Below, in pieces: positions 1 to 12,693 of a stretch of 64,000 nt of DNA. The notes beneath the pieces are model-generated. The model was not told the DNA's origin, searched no databases, and saw nothing but the letters and a program-made list of their open reading frames with translations. Source of the DNA: Buxus sempervirens (Eukaryota; Streptophyta; Magnoliopsida; Buxales; Buxaceae). Made by a program: the position numbers and the translations under genes. The stretch spans positions 32,290,853 through 32,354,852 of the forward strand of contig OX387183.1 in NCBI GenBank assembly GCA_947561395.2, read 5' to 3'. Each line of letters starts with the position of its first letter. The stretch's first letter is position 1.

Positions 1-1829
1 TACAATTTACGCCATTGTTTAAACTTTCATATATTTACCAGTTTTCCACTACAAAATGAAATCAAGACTCATATATACGTGAAATTGAAAAATGGGGTCT
101 AGGGCAATTCTATAAAAGATTTTTTTTTTCTTATTCTCACTCCCAGGGAACTCAGTCTCCCTTAATCAACTTCTTGTTTATCAACCAAAATTCAATTTGA
201 CAACTAAAAGTCATTCCAAACTTATAAAAAAAACCATTCCTATGTAATCAATATATGGAATCATTTCACTCTTAGATTTTAAGAATGAGTTTTGACTTTT
301 TGTAGTAACAAGCTTATAAAAAAAAATTATCTTTCATTTTTGCAGTGGCAAACTGATAACTATATAAATCTCGTTTTTACAAGGACAAACTTATAGATAT
401 GTTATACAATTCCATGAATTTACATATTGATTAGAAAGTCTTTTGGGTACAATAACTCTTTCGGTTCCATGTTAAACTAAACATATTCAATAAATAAATA
501 AATAAACCTCTTAAGATAGCTCTTCAAATGAGACCAACGCCAGGTTTGGAATCATTCCCCAAGAATGGGTTTGAACGATTTAAGTGAAGATGAGTTTGAA
601 GTGAGGTAACCCACTGTTCATTCTCTTAGAGTTTATAAATATCACAAATATTACAAGTCTTTGTTAGAATTTAAAAGAACCTTTCATAAATGACAAGTCT
701 GTTCTTGTCTTCCAAAGAAAATTTTCAAACAAGTTTCAAGTATATATATTCTTTAGAAATTATAAATATTACAATTTTCCCACCGCAATTTTGCAAAATG
801 AGTTTTGAAAATTAGAAAAACAAAAATTTTAAAGGGGATTCCTCTTTCAAGTGTATTTTAAAACTCATTTGAGAAAAACATATTCCCAAAATGCAACCAA
901 CCACCTTTTTTGTTACTAAAACTCATTTGAAGCATTTTGGATTTGCTCCCAAAATGAGGCCTATGTTTTACATTTGCGTTTTTTGCTTATAGTACCTTAA
1001 TTTCTTTAATAATGGTAGGATGCTCAGCATATGGTGCACGTTAGTTCAACAATAGATATAGAATACAAGTAGTTTTGAAAATTTCACTTCGAGAGAAGAT
1101 ACCATGATTAAAGGTGTCAAGCTGGCCGTGCCGGCAGGGCTTGGTACCATATGTCATCCCGTAATAGGCTGCTTGAACTGGACATGGAAATTAGGTTTTG
1201 GATGCTCACTATTTGAATGATAAAATTGTATAGTTTGTTAATGCAAGAAGATTGTCTCTCACATTTGCTCTATGATTGTGGTACCTCAATTTCTTTAATA
1301 GTGGTAGGATTCAGCTTGTAGCATACAAAGTAAACTGCAAGTTGTAGAAAGAAAGGAACCTGGTGGCAATAACTTCACCTTCCCAGAAAATCATTTTTAA
1401 CAAGACTAACTATTATAGTATGGAAGCTTCACGTTCTGCTATGAAATTGCAACTCTTCCGGGATGGCCATATTTTCGCATCTGCTAATGATCACAGCATT
1501 TAATGGACAACTACAAGACTGGAGCTGGAGAAATCAATGTCTGAAGTTGTTCTTGTTAGTAAATGGTGTAACAAAATATAATACAAATCCTAGAGAAGCC
1601 CAAAAAAAAAAAAAGTATTCATTTCAGATTTTCTAGGGAAGAAAAGCACATTGTAGTCCCCAAAGAGTAGGTGTTGTGTACATACATATGCTGTTTCATC
1701 TCTTTCTTCTGGTTCACCTATGATCCCTACTAATCTGTCTCAACAATTACCATCCATTCCATAAATCAGGATGAGATGATATTACTAACCTTTGTGAGAA
1801 GGACGACAAGGACAGCCTTCAACTCATAG
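1..1829. other. AT-rich flank downstream of the host gene
   Basis: I see no convincing exon in this stretch on either strand. It is AT-rich with poly-A/T runs. The part nearest 1830 (roughly 1580-1829) should include the 3' untranslated region of the minus-strand gene that ends at 1830, but I could not fix a polyadenylation site. Confidence 0.4.
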
Positions 1830-4800
1830 TCATCCTTCTTCATCATAGTCCTCCTCTTCCTCATCTAACCTTCTGTTGAGTTGTGCTAGTTGAAGAGTAT
1901 CAATTGCCATCTTATCCATGTCATCTACGGACCAACCAGGGTATTCCTCGTGCTTCACTTCAGAAGGCTCTACTGATGATGAAGTGGCCGCTGTTGCCAG
2001 GGCTGTTGTGTCCCCATCCTCATCCAAGTTTACATTCAGATCAAAGTTTCGAACAACAGCATTGGCATTGTCACCAATGACAATATCCTCCTTTGATTCT
2101 TTGGCTTCACCCCCATTATCCAACCTTTCAGGGTTCAGCTTATGCTTGTCGTGTTGAGGAGACACACTTGGGTCATCTTCACACTTCTCATATTGAGCAA
2201 CTTCCCTCTCTGTTGCCCGAATTCCTCGCCCACGGCCCCTTCCTCGACCCCTGCCCCTCCCCCTGCCACTGCTGCTGGCGTGGCCTGAATCATGCTGCAA
2301 AAAAATTTGTTCCCTGATTATTAAGTAACATATAACATCCCAGAAGCATGATAGAATTTCTTGTTCTTCGTAAAATGTGTGCAAAAGTAGACAGGTAACA
2401 TCAATTATGATAGAAAGGTTTGTTTGTAAGAATAATGTGAGTTAAAATTTATTTTACCATTCTGCTCCTCTTAAACTCTTCATCACTCTCATTGTCCTCA
2501 TCATTTGCTGATTTTCTGGCAGAATAAAGAGTCAAAATACAGCTGATTAGATACTTTACATTCTCTTTTCTCAAAATTTACAGGAAATAACAAATTTCCT
2601 TACCTTCTTTTTGCAACTGATCGATCATCCCCAGCAGCTTCAGAACCACCTAAATCTGGTACCTTGCTGACTATTTCCCTCAAGAAGTCAAACACATTAA
2701 AGCTCTGTACACACTGTTTTCTACAAGGTCATATTGATATATGTTAGTAACTAAATATAAACAAGGGGAATAACAGAACAAGATCCGGAGTTTGAACAAG
2801 GAAAACAAGTGCTTTAAAGAAATGTAAATTTTGATACCATGAAAATTTTTAGGCCAGTAGAAATCACAACTTTTCACATGATAAATAAAAGCGCTAGCCC
2901 AGTGCACAAGGCTCCTGCCACTGAGCCTTGGGAAGGGTCTAATGTACGCAACCTTACCCCCACAAGAGGAGAGGCTGCTTCCTGTGACTCTCCGCGACCT
3001 TAGGCCGCAGTGGAGCAAAATCATCTAGAATCGATTCTGTAAGGCTTTCAAACTCATCTAGGGTCCATAATTACAAATCAATAAAGAAAAGATAAAGGAA
3101 TATGAAAAAAATGCTTCACTTACAGATGCAACGAACTCATGGTCTTCGCTCCTCTTTTAAGGGTTATGTCATATGTGCGATCACAAAGATCTTGCAGAAA
3201 TAGTTCCAAAGCTTTAGCTGCGAGGATAGGAAATTGAACTTCAAAACCAATATAGGAAATAATGATATTATTAGAAAAATAAGGAAAGAAAGACATGGAG
3301 AAAAGATTGTGCATAAGTACTGAAAACTGTTCAGTAAAAATTGATAAAACCGCCAAAGATCTACTCACAAACTAGAAGAGGCACAGCCATTGCAATCTTC
3401 CCAACATCCTCGTCAGCTTGCATTATCTTTTTTATGCGAGACTGCCAAATGAAACTATTTTATTATATGACTTGGCTAAACTTAAAATATCTTAATGAAG
3501 TAAATAAATAAATTAGGAAACAAAAAAGGCAGACTGACACATCCTTTGATATCTTTGTGTGTAGGGAAGTATTAAAAAACATGCCCTATTGCACATCTCG
3601 AGCATGGTTTTACAAATTTTTATAGAAAAGATGTAGACTGGTCAATGTTTTTAAGAATTGTACCATGGAGTCAGAAAATTAACATGAGGCTATTTCAATC
3701 TGACTCATAATAATAAATTTTACTGTCAATAGCAGGCCAGTGTCCTTGTGCAAAATTTTAAGGAGATAGCATTTTGAGAGTAGAAGAGATTCTCATTACT
3801 CAAAACACTGTACTATCAAATTATCTCACCTTTTTATAAATGTGTAAGATTCTAATATAAGAGCATCAATCTAAATTCTCAGTGTTTAGTTGTGCAACAA
3901 AAAGATTTCAGATTCCATAGACATTAGAAAGAATCCATAGTATGTTGATAAACAACAGCAAAACTGGATACTCTAATTAACACAAGAGAAAGAAATTATT
4001 ATTCTTCTTTTTAGGGTTGTGTGTGTATACGCGTGCGTGGGTTTGGGAGTAGATGAGGAACATCTCAACATTTTAGAAAATGGTTCAATAGACAGTTGCA
4101 AACAGAATCTAAGAAACTGAGCAGTTCACCAAATCCTAACACCTAAACTTTATAGCCCAAGCCAAAGAAAGATGTCATAGTTGATATAAGCAAGGTTTAA
4201 TTATTAAATCACTTCATATATTGCTATTTAGGGAAAGGAGAAATATTGCTTGATATATCGGGATAAAATGGAGGATAGTAGGTTAAGATGGTTCCATCAT
4301 GTAAAGCGGAGACCTAGAGATGTACCTGTAATAAGGTGTGAGCGTATGCATACCGAAGGGCCTAAGCGAGTAAGAGGAAGACCTAAAAAGGCATGGATAG
4401 AGTGTATAAAACAAGACTTACAAAAACGTAGATTAACTGAAGATATAATTTTTGATAGAGCTGGATGGAGGGACAAGATTCGTGACGCTGATCCCACTTT
4501 GGTGGAAATTGGCTTATGATTATGATGATTTATTTATTTATTTTTTCCTCTTTCGCATCGGGTTTTTGGAGAGGCAGGGGTAGGGTTGTTTGTCACTTTG
4601 TTGTGCTTGTTTTGATGAAATCTCATGAAATGCTTGCATAGAAATGTTTACACCTAAAAACTCCAAATATTATAAAAAAATGACAATATTATCTATGTAC
4701 AAGAAAGTAAGGCATATGCTGTCATGCATAATCAGTCACTCATATACTCTAAAAAACATAAGCAAAAAGCTTTACACAAAAATGCTATGAGAGCAGAAAT

Positions 4801-7800
4801 TTTTGGACTTATTGACAAAATATTATGCTAAAAATATATAGTTAGCTATTAATTTTTTTCACTAAATATCCATTGTATTTGTGAAAATATTAGATATTTA
4901 ATGTTGCTTTCATTTATTTTTTTATTATCAAGTCTATTTGATTCTTCAACACTTGGACACATTATAATTCAATAAATAGTTTAAATAAATGATTCTTAAA
5001 ACTAGAATATAAGAGAATACATTATATCTTAGATGAAAACAATGAAAAAATTGTTATCGCAAACTTCTCAAATTTCAATATCTCTAGTCCACAAATATGT
5101 GGGAAATACATTTCAATGCATCACATATGTATGAAAATGAACTAAAGAAAAACAATATGTAAGTTCAAACAAATCTTGACATCTGTTTAGCATTAACATG
5201 TTATCCGTCACAACTTTTAGATCAAATAGAAGTTGAAGAACTCACATAACAAGTGCTGAATCAAATTCCAACTGCTTGGAGGAAGACTTAAGTGGTCTTG
5301 AAGCATTGATAAAGATATTGTCAAAAGATTTTGATGTTCCCCATTGTCCATTATTGCTCAATGTCACGATGTTACCAGTATCCTGTTTATTGCTCAATAT
5401 CTGGACATATTTCCTAAAAAGTGGCAATAATATAACTACATATTGAAGTTATATTGCCACCCAACTAAAGGGATATGATGCTTGATACCTCATGGGACAT
5501 ACTGATAATTAAAACCAAGTAAAAAATATATACCATGTAAAATTGTGAATTCACCATCATCTAGCTCCTCCCTACATTTTGAAAGCCTTAATACTCTTTC
5601 CTTCATCCAGTCTTACTAAATTATTATAGATTGAAAGAGGCCCTGGTTCAATGTAAAGGACACCTAAGAAACATTTATGCAGGCTCCCTATGAAAAGCAA
5701 TGCCTAGGCAATGTCTAGCCACCAAAAAAAAAAAAAAGCTATTAGTTAATCCTATATATGATGATGCACTAGTAATGTATCTTAAAAAATAAATAAATAA
5801 AGTTGAAGTTAATTAATAAAGCCTTAACATGTCAAATGCCTAATATCCTTGGTGTTAATGCCTTCTGTGCTTCCTTTTCACTTCTAAACTTTGGTGTCTT
5901 TTCACCTTGTGTTTCTCTTCACTGATGTGTTCCTGTTAAATCCTCAGTGTAGTGAATCATTTACTTACATGAAACAATAGTTATGATTTTACAGCTATAG
6001 TTCGAACATTTTCCTTCCATATTGAACTTACAAAATAAAAAATAATAATTATAATCATCATCATCATCATCAACTGCATTATATCAACTAGTTGGAGTTG
6101 GCAAGCTTATAAAGGTAAGTATATAATGTATCTTACAAAAGTACAGCATAATATATGAAATGTACTAATGCAAATTAAGTGGCTGCCTTCAGTGCCTAGT
6201 GCCTCAATGGATAAGTGTTGCTGGGGTGCAACTATGACGAATGTGTGCCCATCATATCGCTGGGGTGCTGCAACTGTGATGAATGCTTTGCTACCATGTC
6301 CCATATAAGCTCCAATGCAGGTGCTGGGGTTCACTCAGTGAAGTCATTGCTTAGGCGACATTTTGAATACCTTTTTCAAGTTTAGATTATCCAAGTGCAT
6401 TATATGCCAATACCAACATCAGGAGACAATATCTGGTATTAAAATATTAGATACCCTAGTAGTCCTAGAGGTAAACAGTGAAAATAGGTATTATAAAGAG
6501 GGATCCATGAAGAGCTGCAGCTCTAACACATTATGCATAAATGATTAGTAAGTAAATTCACAAGAATGGAAGACTGGGCAATTTACAGTGACTCCCACAA
6601 TAGATGAAGGATGTACTCAATTAGAAAAAATATCAATGTGGACAACGATGTGCTATAGAGCATTACTTATGTGCAAGGAACAGCGTATTCAAGATTTTTA
6701 TAGCACAAAGCAGGATATGATGAATGAGTGGTGAGACCAGAAAGCACAAAATTTTGAATGGGAACATACAATAAATTGCAGGAGATGACTAAATAGGGAA
6801 GAACCAAATAAGATGATCTAGTCCCATAAAAATAAGGACTATGACGATGACTGAGTGCACCATTAGAAGGCATTACCTAATATTAACTGAAGGCTCCAGA
6901 AAGCCAAAGATAAAACCAGAAAAGAAGTGGTAGCAATGAGAAAACACATCTTAGTTCTTTTCATCACTTTTATTTAATATGCGTTGGGGTCAAGTCCTTG
7001 CCAAAACCTATACTTACCAGTCAAATTAATCAAAATCTGAATGCACAGATGAAGCTTCGGTAACAGTTCATATTAAGGTGTCCACAATCTTCCAGCCGAA
7101 ACCAAAACACTCATCCATCTACTGGTGTACTTTTTAACTACAATAGTTGTGTTCCCAACTTCCCATTCATGTTGCTGTTTAAGGAAATCATCGATATTAA
7201 AACACTTGATATAGCAGAGAAAACCACAACTTGAAGAAACCTTTGATGGAACAAAGAGGGGAAATAACACTACTGCAAATTCTGAATACATTTCTGAAGC
7301 ACCAGAATTACAACATATTATAGTGTCCGAAAAGTTTTGGCCAGAACTTAAAACCAAATTTCCCAGATTTATTATACCCTATCTATTATTTTGGCATCCT
7401 TCTGACTCCAGTAATGTTGCCAATTACCCAATCATGGAGCTCCTGTACGAAATTTTTTCCACTAAAAACAAACATTTTAAGTTAAATAAGGAGGTCTGAT
7501 ATTGGCATCTTATCTGGCATAAATAGTGATCTAATATTGACCCTGCAGTTTAACAAAAAAAATTAAAAGAGGTTGGGTTTACATTTCAGGATAATTGTTT
7601 TCCTTAAAAATGGCACAAATGTCTACCCCTCTACCACTTCTTTTTCAAATTTTTGAAAAGCCAGATTTCATTGACGGTGTCCCTGGTGATCCCATCCAGA
7701 TCTGATCATCATTTAAATAATAATAACAATAATAAGTGTCTTTTACAGGTTCAATTGAGGCACCATGAAATCTATGTTAATTGTTAAATGGACTCTTCCA

Positions 7801-10800
7801 ATCACCCCAAAATTTACATGTGTAGGCATGAAATGAATGGATTCTAATGATTCAGTATGGGATCCGAGTTGGCCCCTTCATAGCAGTGTCAAATTTTTTT
7901 CTAACATGAACCAGATATCTGCTACATCTTCATTATATACTTCGTTATCAAGTTTTAAGTGTATCAAAATGGATATTATGTATAGGTAATACCATATTTT
8001 GGTACTACTCAGTTTAAATAAGTTGAAAATATGTCATATATGGACCAAGTCTCTGCATATTATGATATGGGGATTAAATGAGTCTGAAATATAGACACAC
8101 TTAAATTGATACTTGCATCCAAGTCCATGCAGCAGAGTTTTGATTCCAGCATTAACTGTCTCATCTTTGTCCTCTTCCAGGAATCCATTCAAGAAGTTAA
8201 TAGCATGTCCCAAGTCTGAACATGTGCACTAACAATGATAATGGAACGAAAAAAGGGGGAGATACCCGGTCAAAAGGCACCTAACCCACTTGATGTATCA
8301 AAATCAGTCACATTGTCTCAGATTTTGGAAATGCCCTCTTATTTTTTTTTTATAAGTGATGATGATGAGATTGTATTGATTAAAAAATATAGAAGGATAC
8401 AAATAGGAACACAAAAAACAGCGTAAAAGGGGGGTTCAAAAACAAGGAAGCACCACTAGTACAGTAACACACTACACATGTAAACAGGATGAAATATCTC
8501 CAAAGACTAAAGAGGGGCTGATGGCTCCAGTCTTAACTAATCTGTCTGCAACATCATTAGTCGTCCTAGGTATGTGTTTGAATGAGATGTTCAAATCCCG
8601 AACCAAGGAATAATCTAGACGAATCAACTGTAAATATCTCCAAGGTCCTGAGACCTCTCTACTCATCCATCCCACAATGTTGGCTACATCTCCCTCAATA
8701 GTGACCTCCCTAAACCCCAAAGTATGGATATGCTGTAATCCTGTGATAAGTGCAAGAAGTTCGGCCAGGGTGGAGTCAGCCACTCCAATAGGCCCTTGGA
8801 AAGCAGAGATAACCTCACCCCTGTTGTTCTGAAGGATCGGGATTCCCCAGCGAGCATCCATCAAAATTGAATTTGATGGTTCCATCCTCTGGTGGAATCC
8901 ATACACAACCAGATGCCACCACCACTGGCTAAGAGAAACAAACTGTAACCCAATTCCTTACTACATCAGTCACAAAAACATGTAGTAACTCTGGATATCT
9001 CATAGCCCATAAAGCAACCGATAACCTAATGGTTTCAGCCACTACCCCTCTAGAAGATCTCTTCTCTTCGAAAATTATCTTATTTCTTTCCTTCCATATG
9101 TACCACAAAACTGCATGGAACGCTAATTTATACAAAATCTTCCCCACCCTCCCTAGGCAGGGAAATCTCCAGTGACCCAACATATCAATCACTTTCTCTG
9201 GTAAAACCCAACTCACTCCAATCTCCAAGAGAAGACAGCTCCATATCCCTCTAGCAAAGACACAGTGAACAAACAGATGGTCTATGGTCTCCCTGACACA
9301 TGCACATGATACAGACATGAGGCGACATAGATATCCACTTCCTTTTATTCTGGAGGTGATCCGCCGTGTTTATTTTATAGAGCATTCCGGTCCACGCAAA
9401 CACTTTGATCTTAGGTGGACCCAAAGGTTTCCAGATGAGAGCACTCGGAAAAGGCCAGGAAGGCAAAACAGTGACAGGAAGGTAATGGGTCTACATACCT
9501 CCAAAAAGGAGCTACTAGAGAAAATATCAGAAGCTTCCGGACACCAAATTTGAAGATCAGAGCATCCCAGATCTAAAAACACATCTTTAAGAAGCTCAAT
9601 CAAAGATGCCAAAGCCTCTAACTCGGAGTATCTCAGCTCCCTTATAAAAGGGAGATGCCACTCTAGACCAGAAGGAGATGGGGTAAGAACCACACTAACA
9701 CGAGCATCTGGCGAGGAAGCCACACAAAATACCCTCTTATTTAGTCCAAGGTCTGTGTGTATTCAAGTAATGCAGAGCCTAGAAATAGGACTACCTCACT
9801 GCAACCTCATTATTCAAAAATAGGCCCATTCGGCCTACCTAGAACAAACAAAACTAACCACTATATTTTTTGAACAAATGGCTCTATGATGCAGATTGGC
9901 TTCTAATAAAGCTTTATTAGCTCTTTGGAACCCCGTTCAACTCATACCACCATTTGCAATTTTCCGATCGCTTTTCCACCCATTCTTGCAATAGCTAGAA
10001 CAACATTTCTCAGCACCTGTCTGCAGGTGTGGCCTAACAGCACAACAGAAGCAGATTCAGACCATAGATACCCTCTCAACAATGAGGAACTATGCATCAG
10101 ATGGCAGTCTTTTCCATCTGGTAACAAGCAGGAGCTGATCACATAGGTTGACATTCTATCCAACTGTCCATCACTAAAACCAGGGCCTGAACCAAAGAAC
10201 AGTAACAGCTGCACAACGATCCCTACTCAGAATGGTTATACTGACAGCAATGGAATCAGAAAATTACCGGATGTATCCTGCTCTCCAAAAGAGGTAAGAT
10301 CAAGATTCTCAAGAGTTACAATTTCACAGAGGAATTTTCCAAAACCAACCCCTAGCAGAAGATATTTATACCAGAACAGAACTGTGAAAAGGCTTTTCTT
10401 GGGAATATGATGAGTTATCCCAACTGGGCAAAATAAGAGCCAGATAGAAGGATGGTCACCTCCACCAACACTTAAAGTCGGGAAGGTGTTTGAGTAAAGG
10501 AACTCTTTTGAATGGCAACCGGCAAAAGCACAGGATCTCTTCGTGTGCAGGGAATGAAGTTCCACACAAGATTCATCTCATTTGTTGAAGTTTTCAGAAT
10601 CTAAAACTCAAACAAATCAACATTGATTTAGCTGTGAACATTCCCTATCTTTCCATCTCAGCTACTCCCACTTCTGCACGTTTATTTAACAAACAATTAC
10701 ACTTCCCCTATCTATTCTACATATTCCTCTATTTCTCAGAACAACCCATTCAGATATATTTCCTTGAATAAAGAACCATGGAAACTCTTGTAGAGACTAA

Positions 10801-11649
10801 TGACCAGATTCAATTTTATCATGGATTGAGTGAATTTCCTTAAAGTGTCTGGCCAAGGTTCCCTTAAAACCATGAAAGCAAAAGAAACCCAAATAAATTC
10901 AATTTTGTTTAAGACACATGCTGACCAGGTGAACAAGCACCAGCAACAAGAACCAATCCCCAAAATAATCAGAAAACATAGTACACAAAACAGCAAGATA
11001 TGCTAACCAGGGAAGCGAAGGAAATCGTAGTAAAGCTAATTTTACCAAGACACATGAAAACCAAGTGAATGAGAAATGCGACCCCAATAACCAATCCCCA
11101 GAATTTTTAGCGATCACATACTCAAACCAATAACACCGAGCAACTTAACCCAAAAGGTTCCATGTGATGTCATTGAAAATCTGTGGTTTAGCTTCTCCAA
11201 TGGTGATGAGAATATAGATAAGATTTCTGACTTTGTATGTCCAATCAAAAACCCATTGAAAACCTGAAAACTTCAGAAAAATAGGGAACAGGGAACAAAA
11301 GAATTAACCACAGTTTCAACAACACTCATGTGGGCAAACAGGATCATTCAAGGTTTACTTCAGGACAGATGTTGGTCGATGGTGGATGATAGCATCTTGT
11401 GGATCCTTAGATAGCGTGGCGTATCTTTTGTAGGATATACTTGCATACTTGTCAGTTGTGTTTCCTCCATGAATTTTGAGCTTCTTCACTTTCAGGATCC
11501 ATTCTTTTATATTCTTCTTCTTCTTTCTCATTCACAGGTTTAAAAATAAAAAAGGAAAAACAAAAGCAAAAAAAAATCACCAAAGATATACCATGTTTAC
11601 AGTATAAGTTGGATTATTGGTACCTTTTATAAACAATAATACTTTATTA

Positions 11650-11680
<31 letters not shown>

Positions 11681-12659
11681 ATCCAAAATTCTGCAATATA
11701 GAGTTTGCAGACAGGAAAAAGGGCAAAAAAAAAAAGAGACTAATCAAAATACCAACGGTAAGTGAACAAACAGAACAAAGACAGACACATCAAGCCCCCA
11801 GGAGAAAGGCACAATTCACACCCTCTTAAAAATCATCCCCTTCATATAAATACCCTACAACGAAATCTATCTCAACACCCTACTCTCATCTAACCAATCA
11901 GCCAGCACACCAGCAAATCTGGAAACATGACAGAAAGGGTCCTCACCTCGCAAGCCATGTACCAGGCCAATCTAAGAATGATAGCCATCTCAAACAGCAC
12001 TCAACAAGCTTAGCCAGCCAGGCAACTGAGGAAAGCCCAAAAATTTCCTTGGTTTTAAGCCTACAGCCAAAGCAAAGATCCCTAAACAGATAGCAAGAGC
12101 CTCCCTTATGAGACATGAAAAGGAATGAAGAATTTAACCCTCATAACCCCTAAGAACTCCCCTAGTCCTGATGGTAGGTTCCTTATGGAGCAAAAATAAC
12201 ATATAGCTTGGTCTCCCCAACACTACTGAACATGCAAAGGAATCCTGAATAAGCATGGAGAGCAGCATTGTTAAAATCATAACAATTTAAAATTTGACTC
12301 CTTACAAACATCTTGTTTTCTATCATAAAATTCAGATTCATAATTTAAATCTTAAAGAATCCTTTAATTTAAGCTGGAACAACTTTTTGTGAAAATCAGT
12401 GAAGATCATTTGCTTAAAAACATGCTTATACGGGGGCATGTGATGACAATAATTAATAAATTTTGTTGTTTTTTATTATATTTAATGTTTATGTTGCTAT
12501 GGATGACTAGGAAGAAGTAAAAAATAATATTTCATATATGAAAATAATTACAAGATGCTTATAATCTGATTAACGATATGGTTTTTTACAGATGATGATG
12601 GTGGAACAAGATTCATTTCCCCAACTCCAACTAGTTGTTTGATGAATAATGAGGATGTG

Positions 12660-12693
<34 letters not shown>

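Larger units (their letters stand above)
8345..9731 (-). mobile_element. 5'-truncated LINE retrotransposon
   Basis: A minus-strand insertion of about 1.39 kb. Its 3' end is the A-tail seen as the T run at 8342-8352 on the plus strand, preceded in element sense by a short repeat of CAT triplets. Reading along the element it encodes a zf-RVT region and then an RNase H domain, which is the C-terminal order of plant LINE ORF2. The 5' part (endonuclease, reverse transcriptase) is missing, as is common after incomplete target-primed reverse transcription. A near-perfect 16-bp target duplication flanks it, so the ends are well defined. Confidence 0.88.

Noticed and set aside
1..1829. A second host gene left of NC2-alpha
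   Set aside because: No frame with plausible exons or splice sites could be assembled.
10736..11117. Hydrophobic open frames resembling membrane proteins
   Set aside because: Two diverged copies of a tandem duplication, no start context or splice support, and no family recognised.
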